Positions 19,033 to 26,414 of a DNA stretch of 64,000 nucleotides are shown one piece after another; positions within the stretch are counted from its first letter, which is position 1; each line of letters begins with the position of its first letter. Origin of the DNA: Thermotogota bacterium (GTDB taxonomy: Bacteria; Thermotogota; Thermotogae; Petrotogales; Petrotogaceae); the NCBI GenBank assembly GCA_029780115.1, contig JAKOZG010000004.1, positions 312,607 to 376,606 on the forward strand, read 5' to 3'. The notes under the pieces are model-generated. The model had not been told where the DNA came from, did not search any database, and saw only the letters and a program-made list of their open reading frames with translations. The translations under genes were made by a program, and so were the position numbers.

Positions 19033-20364
19033 ATGTCTAGAAAATTGCTTAAGAACGGTTATGTACTAGTTTGTGCCGATGACGTTGTTGAAAGGTTAGA
19101 CGTTTTAATAAATGGTGATGAAATAGAAGATCTACTTTCTCCTGAAATTACACAAGAAATAGAAAACGAAAATATAGAGGAATATGATTTATCAGGCAAG
19201 CTAATAGTTCCGGGCTTTGTTAATATGCATACTCACTCTGTTATGTCTTACTTCAGAGGAATTGCGGATGATTCTTCTTTTGAAGAATGGTTGTTCAAAA
19301 AAATGTTGCCACGTGAAGATTTTTTGAAAAGCGATATGGCTTATTATGGTGCTGTAGTTTCTATTTTAGAGATGATTTCAAATGGTATAACAACTTTTGT
19401 TGATATGTATATGTTTACAGATGAAATTGCTAAGGCAGCTTATGATTTAGGTATAAGAGCATATATTTCTCGGGGAATTTCTTTTGATAATCAAGAAGGA
19501 TGGAATAAAAGAGTAACAGAGAATATAAATACTTATGAAAAATTTAATGGTTTAGAAAACAGGATTTATGTTGGCTTTGGTCCACATGCCCCGTATAGTG
19601 TTCCGTTTGATAAGCTAAAAGAAATTGCAAAAATAGCCGAAAAATATGAGACTCATATTCAAATTCATTTATTGGAGTCTGAAAACGAGAAGAAGCAATA
19701 TTCTTTAACCGATATAGAAAAAACTGGTTTATTTGAGTTACCAACAATAGCGGCTCATTGTGTACATGTGGATATCGATGATATAAAAGTGCTTTCTAGG
19801 AACGATGTTACTGTTGTGTATAATCCTACAAGCAATATGAAATTAGGAAATGGAATTGCTCCAATAGTGGATATTATCGATGAAAATGTTAATGTGACTT
19901 TTGGGACTGATGGATGTGCGAGCAATAATTCTTTGAATTTTTTTAATGAAATGAAGGTAGGAGCTATTTTACAAAAGAATAAATATGGACCTGATAAGTT
20001 AACAATCAAACAAGTTTTAAGAATGGCTTGGGAAAATGGAGGATTCGCCTTAGAAGAAAGATTAGGTCGGCTTGAACCAACTTTCAAAGCAGATTTAGTG
20101 GTACTAGATATTGATACACCTGAATTTTTACCTAAAGATATGGAAAGGATGAAGTCACACATTGTTTTTTCTGCTAATCCTAGAAATGTTGTTGGTACAA
20201 TGGTTGCAGGTAAATGGTTGTATTACGATAAAAGGTTTTTAAATTTAAAGAACAAGGGGGAAATATATGAAAAATTTGAATATTTTTATAAAGAAGTTGA
20301 AAATAATTTTGGTAGCAGTAGTAATGATAAGTATTTCAACAACAGTGATAGCCAATTCAATTGA
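19033..20364 (+). CDS. mtaD: Amidohydrolase, 5-methylthioadenosine/S-adenosylhomocysteine deaminase type
   Basis: A 443-residue cytoplasmic metal-dependent deaminase of the amidohydrolase superfamily. Metal ligands are visible: His66 and His68 (NMHTHS), His212 (IHLLESENE), His242 (AAHCVH) and Asp293 (FGTDGCASNNSL). The motifs FRGIADD and GFGPHAPYSV suit the MtaD/TrzA group, which deaminates methylthioadenosine or S-adenosylhomocysteine; the exact substrate is not proven by sequence. The ATG follows AAGGGGA. The last 98 bases overlap the next gene in another frame, encoding an odd Ser/Asn-rich tail (GSSSNDKYFNNSDSQFN). A methylthioribose-1-phosphate isomerase gene occurs later in the window. 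Confidence 0.88.
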   Translation: MSRKLLKNGYVLVCADDVVERLDVLINGDEIEDLLSPEITQEIENENIEEYDLSGKLIVPGFVNMHTHSVMSYFRGIADDSSFEEWLFKKMLPREDFLKSDMAYYGAVVSILEMISNGITTFVDMYMFTDEIAKAAYDLGIRAYISRGISFDNQEGWNKRVTENINTYEKFNGLENRIYVGFGPHAPYSVPFDKLKEIAKIAEKYETHIQIHLLESENEKKQYSLTDIEKTGLFELPTIAAHCVHVDIDDIKVLSRNDVTVVYNPTSNMKLGNGIAPIVDIIDENVNVTFGTDGCASNNSLNFFNEMKVGAILQKNKYGPDKLTIKQVLRMAWENGGFALEERLGRLEPTFKADLVVLDIDTPEFLPKDMERMKSHIVFSANPRNVVGTMVAGKWLYYDKRFLNLKNKGEIYEKFEYFYKEVENNFGSSSNDKYFNNSDSQFN

Positions 20365-20755
20365 AGAGTTTGTAGAATTTTCCCCCAAGGGTTATGTAGA
20401 TATAAATAGAGTTGTTATGAGGAATGGTAACGTTTTAGAAACTCCTGTACCTGAAGAAGGTGTGCATTTGCAAATAAGTTTCAAAAAAAATCGAGGTATT
20501 TACGAAGTTCATGTAATCTATTTCGAAAGTGTTTTTACTTTAATGAATTTTTGGTATAATTTTGTAGGTCATTATTCTGATAATTTTGTAGGTGTTTTTT
20601 CTGCTGTTCCTTTTATTTATGGGGAGTTCAATACTGAATATTCAAAGTTGCAAGTCAGTGCATGGTTTACGGGATATAATAATACGTTTTTTGCAGTTTA
20701 CGGTCCCAAAAAAAGTGTAGTAAACGATTTGAAATTGAAATTAAACAAAAAGTAA
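20267..20755 (+). CDS. Small secreted protein of unknown function upstream of RNase P RNA
   Basis: A 162-residue protein with a Lys-rich start and a hydrophobic core (about residues 12-28) ending in VIANS, a typical signal peptide. The mature part is mostly beta-strand-like and ends in a Lys/Leu-rich helix. No family was recognised. AAGGGGG lies 6 bases before the ATG, which supports a real gene despite the 98-base overlap with the amidohydrolase gene. Its stop codon (20753-20755) runs into the first base pairs of RNase P RNA, so messenger and ribozyme probably share a transcript. Confidence 0.75.
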   Translation: MKNLNIFIKKLKIILVAVVMISISTTVIANSIEEFVEFSPKGYVDINRVVMRNGNVLETPVPEEGVHLQISFKKNRGIYEVHVIYFESVFTLMNFWYNFVGHYSDNFVGVFSAVPFIYGEFNTEYSKLQVSAWFTGYNNTFFAVYGPKKSVVNDLKLKLNKK

Positions 20756-21080
20756 GTAGGACGATTGGTCACGAGTAGGCATACACGGTCTATCTTGAGG
20801 AAAGTCTGGACTCTAAGGGTGGGGTGCTGGTTAATTGCCAGAAGGAGAGATCCTTGAATAGGGCCATAGAAACGGAAACCGCCGAAAGGCAAGGGTGGAA
20901 AGGTGGGGTAAGAGCCCACCAGTATCAGAGCGATCTGATAGCTTGGTAACCTCCACTTTGAGCAAGGTCAAGCAGGAAGGCCATAGGTGACCCGCCGAGA
21001 GAGAGCCTATCTCTCCGCCTTCCAGGTAGACCGCCTAGATAAATGATCAATAAGACAGAATCCGGCTTACAGTCCTACTT
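20754..21080 (+). ncRNA. rnpB: RNase P RNA (bacterial type A)
   Basis: About 327 bases forming the catalytic RNA that matures the 5' ends of tRNAs. The ends pair as helix P1: AAGTAGGAC (20754-20762) with GTCCTACTT (21072-21080). Conserved core segments are present: GAGGAAAGTCTGGACTC (20797-20813), AGAAACGG-type sequence near 20867, AGAGCCCACC near 20911, GAGCAAGGTCAAGCAGG near 20959, and ACAGAATCCGGCTTAC (21055-21070), which pairs with the first segment in P4. No separate promoter is apparent; transcription may come through the upstream gene. A strong terminator follows. Confidence 0.96.
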
Positions 21081-21088
21081 AATTAAAA

Positions 21089-21120
21089 TAACCCCCAAAG
21101 ATAAATCTCTTTGGGGGTTA
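21089..21120. terminator. Bidirectional terminator between rnpB and rplQ
   Basis: A 13-bp perfect stem, TAACCCCCAAAGA (21089-21101) and TCTTTGGGGGTTA (21108-21120), with a 6-base loop lies between the convergent RNase P RNA and the end of the ribosomal operon (rplQ stop 21135). The minus-strand exit (TTTTAATTAAG) is the more T-rich, so it is the better terminator for the ribosomal operon, but it can serve both. Confidence 0.9.
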
Positions 21121-21134
21121 TAACTATAAGTTTA

Positions 21135-21521
21135 TTATTCTTTTTCTGGGATTAGTTGCAGTATAGATAATTCTGCGCCATCGCCTCTACGATTCCCTAT
21201 TTTCAGTATACGAGTATATCCGCCATCTCTATTTTGATATCTGGGAGCAATTTCATGTACTATTTTGTAGACAAGTTTTCTATCATTAAAATGCTTGTTT
21301 ATTTCTCTATTTAAAGCCATTTTCTCTTCTGGAGATGTAGCAGCGTTTGCCTTTTTCGCCTTTGTGATTATGTTTTCGACTAAAGGTCTAACTTCTTTAG
21401 CTTTTGCAGTTGTTGTAATGATACTTTCAGATTCGAAAACGCTTCTAGCCAAATTGTTCAACATAGCTTTTCTATGAGAGGCGTATCTGTTTAGTTTATT
21501 TTTTTTAACTCTATGCCTCAT
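21135..21521 (-). CDS. rplQ: 50S ribosomal protein L17
   Basis: A 128-residue protein starting MRHRVKKNKLNRYASHRKAM, the family N-terminus, and ending after LQLIPEKE. It sits near the exit tunnel. The frame is open to 21572, but ATG 21521 gives the correct protein and follows AAAGGGGG. It overlaps the end of rpoA by 11 bases, so translation is probably coupled. Last gene of the str-S10-spc-alpha array. Confidence 0.98.
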   Translation of the reverse strand: MRHRVKKNKLNRYASHRKAMLNNLARSVFESESIITTTAKAKEVRPLVENIITKAKKANAATSPEEKMALNREINKHFNDRKLVYKIVHEIAPRYQNRDGGYTRILKIGNRRGDGAELSILQLIPEKE

Positions 21522-22578
21522 CGAAGTCGTTCCCCCTTTCATCTTCATACAGTTTATCGTAATCAATGTCAAATTTTTCTTTGAGTTCTTTTCTTACTTC
21601 TTCCATAGATTTTTTACCGAAGTTTTTTATTTTTAGTAAATCTTCTGGTCTTTTTTTCAAAAGATCTCTTAAAGTATCTATTTTCTCTCTTTTCAAACAA
21701 TTTTTAGCTCTTTTAGTTAAGTCTAAAGAATCTATAGGAGTATCTAGTAATTCTTTAGGAAAACCAAAGATATCTTCTTCTTCCTCTAGTTCTTCTCGCT
21801 CATCGTTTTCTTCAATGATTATTTCAGAGCTTTCTAATTCTTCCATTTTACCCTCTCTATTCCATAGTTGAGCAATAAAGTCAAAATGTTCCATCAATGT
21901 TTCGGTGGCTTCTTTTAGAGCTTCGTTTGGAGTGAGGTTTTTCTTAGTCCAAATCTCTAGTATTAGCTTATCATAGTCTGTTCTTCTACCAACTCGTATA
22001 TTTTCGGTTAAATAGTTAACTTTAAGGACAGGACTAAAAACTCCGTCTATGAATATATATTCTATGTCACTTTGATAACTAAGTTCTTGAGCAGGTACAA
22101 AACCCTTTCCTGCTTGAGCATAGAGTTCAAAATCAACTTCCAGATCTTTATTAATATGAGCAATTATTAAATCTGGATTGGCAATTTCTATACTTGTTGG
22201 AGTTTTTATATCACCCGCTTTAATAACGTCCTTTGCTTTATATTTTTTCCTTAAGGTTAATAAAATAGGATAATCTATGTTTTTTAATTTTTCTAAGTTG
22301 TCTACTTTTAATTGAACTTTTTTTAAATTTAAGGAAATTTCTAGAATATCTTCTTTTATTCCATCTATAGTATCATATTCATGTAATTTTCCTGGAATTC
22401 TTAGACCGGTAATAGCCAAAGATGGAATAGATGATAAAAGAACTCTTCTCAAAGCATTTCCTATTGTTACCGCATAACCTTTTTCTAATGGATATAACTC
22501 GTATCTTGTATAATTATAATCGTTTTCTTCTCTCTTTTCTGCAATTCTAAATTTTTCTGGTTTAATTAATAACTCCAT
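21511..22578 (-). CDS. rpoA: RNA polymerase alpha subunit
   Basis: A 355-residue subunit. The N-terminal assembly domain shows GYAVTIGNALRRVLLSSIPSLAI; an acidic linker (about residues 230-265) leads to the C-terminal domain with helix-hairpin-helix LLKIKNFGKKSMEEV. ATG 22578 (MELLIKPEKF) matches related proteins, but no ribosome binding site lies directly before it. A strong AAAGGAGGTG is at 22619-22610, separated by a hairpin. A CTG at 22605, five bases after the SD, is an alternative start that would add 9 residues. See the separate leader entry. Confidence 0.96.
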   Translation of the reverse strand: MELLIKPEKFRIAEKREENDYNYTRYELYPLEKGYAVTIGNALRRVLLSSIPSLAITGLRIPGKLHEYDTIDGIKEDILEISLNLKKVQLKVDNLEKLKNIDYPILLTLRKKYKAKDVIKAGDIKTPTSIEIANPDLIIAHINKDLEVDFELYAQAGKGFVPAQELSYQSDIEYIFIDGVFSPVLKVNYLTENIRVGRRTDYDKLILEIWTKKNLTPNEALKEATETLMEHFDFIAQLWNREGKMEELESSEIIIEENDEREELEEEEDIFGFPKELLDTPIDSLDLTKRAKNCLKREKIDTLRDLLKKRPEDLLKIKNFGKKSMEEVRKELKEKFDIDYDKLYEDERGNDFDEA

Positions 22579-22619
22579 GTTTTCTCTGATCCAAAAGGGA
22601 TTCAGAGGACACCTCCTTT
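22579..22619 (-). promoter_or_regulatory. rpoA initiation region: SD, hairpin, AUG
   Basis: On the minus strand: SD AAAGGAGGTG (22619-22610), then TC, then a hairpin whose arms CTCTGAATCC (22607-22598) and GGATCAGAG (22592-22584) form 9 pairs with one bulged A and a CTTTT loop, then AAAAC, then ATG (22578). Unfolded spacing from SD to ATG is 31 bases; with the hairpin folded it is 7. This spacing fits initiation only if the hairpin forms. The SD can also pair locally in GAGGTGTCCTC, which would hide it. Confidence 0.6.
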
Positions 22620-22697
22620 CCTGCCTTCTCACGGCGAGGTGATATTATTTCTATTGGTAAAATAATGATTAAAATAATATTTATATTTGAAATAGTG

Positions 22698-23333
22698 TTA
22701 TTTTGAATATAACTCTATAATATTGGTTAAATCAACTGGAACATCCATTTCTTCGATTTTAGGTATTCTATCAAAAGTACCTCTAAGATTTTCTAAGTCT
22801 ACAGTAACCCAGGATGGGATGTTTCTGTACCCTTCTCTGACCAATTCTAAGCCGTCTCTAACTTGTTGTATATTTTTACTTCTTTCTTTTATCTGAATTA
22901 CATCCCCCACTTTGACTCTGAAAGAAGGAATATCGACTTTCTTTCCATTAACCAAAACGTGACCATGTGTAATCATTTGTCTTGAAGTTCTTCTGTTTGG
23001 TGCAAAACCCATTTGAAAAACTACAGAGTCTAATCTTCTTTCTAAAAGCTGCATCAAAACTTCACCAGTTTCTCCACTTCTACTTCTCTCAGCTTCTTCA
23101 AAAGTATTTCTAAATTGTTTTTCCATAAGACCATACATTCTTTTTAAAGCTTGTTTTGATCTTAATTGCACACCATACTGGGTCAGTTTCTGTGGTTGTC
23201 TGCCATGTTGACCAGGTGGATAATTTCTTTTCCTTAAAGCAGATTTTTCTGTATAACTTCTTTTTCCTTTTAAATAAAGGTTCATATTTTCTCTTCTAGA
23301 TAATTTTTCAACAGGACCTATGTATCTTGCCAT
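22698..23333 (-). CDS. rpsD: 30S ribosomal protein S4
   Basis: A 211-residue primary 16S rRNA-binding protein that nucleates 30S assembly. It begins MARYIGPVEKLSRRENMNLY and carries the S4 RNA-binding domain (RLDSVVFQMGFAPNRRTSRQ, HGHVLVNGKKVDIPSFRV). No N-terminal zinc cysteines are present. It lies between rpsK and rpoA as in other alpha operons, where S4 can act as translational repressor. ATG follows GAGGAGGG. Confidence 0.98.
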   Translation of the reverse strand: MARYIGPVEKLSRRENMNLYLKGKRSYTEKSALRKRNYPPGQHGRQPQKLTQYGVQLRSKQALKRMYGLMEKQFRNTFEEAERSRSGETGEVLMQLLERRLDSVVFQMGFAPNRRTSRQMITHGHVLVNGKKVDIPSFRVKVGDVIQIKERSKNIQQVRDGLELVREGYRNIPSWVTVDLENLRGTFDRIPKIEEMDVPVDLTNIIELYSK

Positions 23334-23356
23334 TAATTTCTTCCCTCCTCATTAAT

Positions 23357-23746
23357 TTAAAATCTCTTCTTTTTTGGTCTGCACCCGTTGTGAGGTATGG
23401 GTGTTACGTCTTTTATCGTTTCGACGTTTAGTCCTGCAGCTTGTAAAGCTCTTATTGCCGATTCCCTTCCGGAACCTGGTCCTTTTACATAAACGTCAAC
23501 TCTTTTGACCCCAAGAGAAAGTGCTTCTTTAGCCAATCTGTCTGATGCAAGTTGTGCAGCATAAGGTGTTCCTTTTTTTGTTCCTTTAAATCCAACACTT
23601 CCACCACTAGACCAAGTTATAGGTCTTCCCTCTGTGTCGGTTAAAGTCAAAATTGTATTATTAAAGGTTGAGTGAATATGTACAATTGCTTTTTCGGGAG
23701 CAGCTTTTTTCTTTTTGCTCTTTTTTTGAACTCCTTTTTTTGCCAT
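23357..23746 (-). CDS. rpsK: 30S ribosomal protein S11
   Basis: A 129-residue platform protein near the Shine-Dalgarno cleft. [15 protein letters not shown] and the C-terminal signature region [20 protein letters not shown] followed by [16 protein letters not shown] are typical. ATG follows AAGGAGGT at 11 bases. Unlike most alpha operons, 274 bases separate it from rpsM upstream. Confidence 0.98.
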   Translation of the reverse strand: MAKKGVQKKSKKKKAAPEKAIVHIHSTFNNTILTLTDTEGRPITWSSGGSVGFKGTKKGTPYAAQLASDRLAKEALSLGVKRVDVYVKGPGSGRESAIRALQAAGLNVETIKDVTPIPHNGCRPKKKRF

Positions 23747-24020
23747 TTATTTGTAAACCTCCTTAAAAATTATTAATTCTTTAAAGGTCTTTTATTTTTT
23801 GAATTGATAATCTTTTTTCTTACGTTTGTTATTTTTAACCATGATTGGAATGGTATTAAGTCATCAAACTCTATCTCTTAAAAATAGCTACATTGTGGTT
23901 TCCCCCTGTTAAAATGTCCAGGAAAAGAATTAATATGAATATAATGATTGAATGGGTTATTTACATTTACCAAAAGCTTACAAATCTTTGTAAGTTCATT
24001 ATAATTAAATAAATAAAAAG

Positions 24021-24386
24021 CTACTTTTTCTTTATCTTAGTTAATCGAGGACCTTTTCTTGTTCTTGCATTAGAATGAGTTTTTTGCCCTCTTACTGGTA
24101 ATCCAGCCTTGTGTCTTCTTCCTCGATAACTTCCAATATCAATCAGTCGCTTGATATTACTGTTTACCTCTTGACGTAATTCTCCTTCAATTTTGTAATT
24201 TTCGCTTATATAATGAGTAATTTTTGAGATTTCGTCATCAGTTAAATCTTTTGCTTTTTTGTTTGGATCTATATCGACAGCGTTTAAAATATCAAGTGCG
24301 CTTTTTTTACCTATGCCATAAATATAGGTTAGCCCAACAAATAAAGCTTTATTATCTGGTATTTCAACACCCAAGATACGTGCCAT
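24021..24386 (-). CDS. rpsM: 30S ribosomal protein S13
   Basis: A 121-residue head protein contacting the P-site tRNA and the 50S subunit. It shows [19 protein letters not shown], the H2TH region [13 protein letters not shown], and the C-terminal [20 protein letters not shown] with a basic tail. ATG follows AAGGAGGAT. Confidence 0.98.
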   Translation of the reverse strand: MARILGVEIPDNKALFVGLTYIYGIGKKSALDILNAVDIDPNKKAKDLTDDEISKITHYISENYKIEGELRQEVNSNIKRLIDIGSYRGRRHKAGLPVRGQKTHSNARTRKGPRLTKIKKK

Positions 24387-24505
24387 TAATTCATCCTCCT
24401 TCTTTTAGAAAAGCTCCTTACTTTTTTGACAACAATTTATTTAAAATTTCTTGTTAAATATTAGACAATCGTTTTTATTTGTAATGCTTTGCGTTGAATC
24501 TTTAA

Positions 24506-24622
24506 TCAACCTTGCCTTTGTTTATGGTTAGGGTTTTTTGAACAAACAACCCAAACTTTTCCTCCTCTTTTGATTACACGACAATTTTCACATCTTTTTT
24601 TTACAGACGCTCTAACTTTCAT
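24506..24622 (-). CDS. rpmJ: 50S ribosomal protein L36 (zinc-binding type)
   Basis: A 38-residue protein starting [18 protein letters not shown] and ending NPNHKQRQG. The Cys-x2-Cys, a third Cys (VVCSKN) and the His of NPNH form the zinc site. It lies between infA and rpsM as usual. ATG follows CAAGGAGGAAG at good spacing. Confidence 0.97.
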   Translation of the reverse strand: MKVRASVKKRCENCRVIKRGGKVWVVCSKNPNHKQRQG

Positions 24623-24730
24623 TTGTCTTCCTCCTTGGAGTTTTTTATTCGTAAGTCTATAATTTAGAAAATAATTTTATGATTTTCTTTTTCAAAAGTT
24701 ATATAGAAAGTTTTATAAATTGGAAAAACT

Positions 24731-24964
24731 TTATGGTTTATTTAATTTTTCTCTTCTAACGATTCGACCTTTATTTAAATCATATATAGAAACTTCTACC
24801 GTAACTCTATCTCCTGGAAGCAATTTAATAAAATTTTTTCTCATCTTACCAGAAATATGAGCCATTACTTCGTGACCGTTATCCAACTTAACTTTGAAAG
24901 TTGCGTTCGGTAGAGATTCTATTATATTCCCTTGCATAACAATAACATCTTTCTTTTTAGCCAA
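24731..24964 (-). CDS. infA: Translation initiation factor IF-1
   Basis: A 77-residue S1-like OB-fold protein that occupies the A site during initiation. The family run [19 protein letters not shown] and [17 protein letters not shown] is intact, with [10 protein letters not shown] following. The start is TTG, 6 bases after AAGGAGGG. A weak hairpin (AAAGTTTT/AAAACTTT, 24707-24732) lies at the stop. Confidence 0.98.
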   Translation of the reverse strand: MAKKKDVIVMQGNIIESLPNATFKVKLDNGHEVMAHISGKMRKNFIKLLPGDRVTVEVSIYDLNKGRIVRREKLNKP

Positions 24965-25010
24965 TATATTCCCTCCTTAACAAGGGACTAATTTTTTGTA
25001 TTTTTAATCT

Positions 25011-25763
25011 TTATAATTGTGTTAAGATTTCTGGGCCATCTTCAGTTATAGCTATTGTATGTTCAAAATGAGCGGCTTTTGACTTATCTTTTGTTATGGC
25101 TGTCCATCCGTCAGAAAGAATTTCTACTTCATAATCCCCCATTGCCACCATAGGTTCTATTGCTAACGTCATATTTTTTCTGATTTTCGGGCCTCTACCA
25201 GGTTTACCATAATTTGGTATTTGAGGATCTTCGTGTAATTTTCTTCCGACGCCATGGCCTACATACTCCCTTATTACGGAAAAACCTTTACTTTCGATGT
25301 AATTCTGTATTGTACAGCTTATGTCTCCAATAGTATTTCCAATAATTGCTTTTTCTATTCCTAGGTCCAATGATTCTCTTGTTGCATCGACAAGCTCTTT
25401 TTCTTTTTCACTCACAATTCCGATTATATAAGTTCTTGCAGCATCAGCTATATATCCTTCATTGGTTAATCCGCAATCAATAGATACAATATCTCCATTT
25501 TTTAAAATTTTGCTTTTTAATGGTAATCCGTGTACTACTTCTTCGTTTATTGAAAAATTAATTGCATATTTATATCCTTGATAACCCATAAACGTAGGAA
25601 TTACATTTTCCTTTTCACAGTAATCAAGAACGAACTTTTCAACTGTTTCTCCATCGATTCCTTCTCTTAATATCTCAGGAAGGAAACCATCAAGGAGACG
25701 GGCAAGCTTTTTCCCAGCCCGTCTCATTTTTTCTATTTCATCATTCGTTTTAATTATTATCAT
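25011..25763 (-). CDS. map: Methionine aminopeptidase, type I
   Basis: A 250-residue metalloenzyme that removes the initiator methionine from nascent proteins. Metal ligands appear in SIDCGLTNEGYIADAART (two Asp), VGHGVGRKLHEDP (His), LAIEPMV (Glu) and the final Glu before the C-terminus (TEDGPEIL). No N-terminal zinc extension. It overlaps the end of adk by 14 bases. A GC-rich 9-bp hairpin lies near its 5' end (25695-25725). Confidence 0.97.
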   Translation of the reverse strand: MIIIKTNDEIEKMRRAGKKLARLLDGFLPEILREGIDGETVEKFVLDYCEKENVIPTFMGYQGYKYAINFSINEEVVHGLPLKSKILKNGDIVSIDCGLTNEGYIADAARTYIIGIVSEKEKELVDATRESLDLGIEKAIIGNTIGDISCTIQNYIESKGFSVIREYVGHGVGRKLHEDPQIPNYGKPGRGPKIRKNMTLAIEPMVAMGDYEVEILSDGWTAITKDKSKAAHFEHTIAITEDGPEILTQL

Positions 25764-26406
25764 TTTGGCTAAATCTCCCTAGCATATTAAACAATTCTTT
25801 TGTAACTTCTTCAACATCTTTGGACCCATCTATTGTAATAATTGTGTTATTTTTTCTATAAAATTCTATTACAGGATGTGTGGTTTTTTGATATATTTTA
25901 TATCTTTCCCTTACTATGTCTTCCCTATCATCTTTCCTTTGAATAATTTTTGTTCCGCAATTATCACATATCTCATCATTTTTTGGTTTAAGAGTAATCA
26001 AATTGTAGACCCTTCCACAATTTGGGCACACCCTTCTGCTACTTATCCTTTTAACTACTTCTTCTTCGGAAACATCAATTAACACAACTGCATCTATAGG
26101 TTTATTGAGTTCTTTTAAGATTTTGTCTAAAGATTTAGCTTGTTCGAGTGTTCTAGGATATCCATCTAAAATGAAAGAATTCAATTCTTTTATTTTCATT
26201 TTGACTAATTCGTTCATTATTTCATCTGGAACTAATTCCCCTTTTTCAATTATTACTTGTACTTTTTTACCTAAGTCATTCCCTTTGTTTACAGCTTCTC
26301 GGAGAATGTCTCCTGTTGATATATGCTCTATTCCTAATTTCTCAGCTACTTTTTTTGCCTGAGTACCTTTTCCAGCACCAGGAGGACCAAAGAAAATTAA
26401 TCTCAT
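25750..26406 (-). CDS. adk: Adenylate kinase with zinc-type LID
   Basis: Interconverts ATP + AMP and 2 ADP. P-loop GPPGAGKGT at the N-terminus, AMP-binding DGYPRTLEQA, and a LID with two Cys pairs (CPNCGRVYN and CDNCG) that probably bind zinc, as in the long-type enzymes of Gram-positives and thermophiles. ATG 26418 overlaps the secY stop but abuts its own GGAGGGAG; I prefer ATG 26406 (MRLIFFGPPG), which gives 218 residues. Placement after secY is typical of spc operons. Confidence 0.96.
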   Translation of the reverse strand: MRLIFFGPPGAGKGTQAKKVAEKLGIEHISTGDILREAVNKGNDLGKKVQVIIEKGELVPDEIMNELVKMKIKELNSFILDGYPRTLEQAKSLDKILKELNKPIDAVVLIDVSEEEVVKRISSRRVCPNCGRVYNLITLKPKNDEICDNCGTKIIQRKDDREDIVRERYKIYQKTTHPVIEFYRKNNTIITIDGSKDVEEVTKELFNMLGRFSQNDNN

Positions 26407-26414
26407 GAGTTGCT

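Noticed and set aside
19755-20162. 135-codon open frame on the minus strand opposite the amidohydrolase
   Set aside because: No start signal or recognisable protein; the plus-strand metal-binding motifs explain the conserved sequence.
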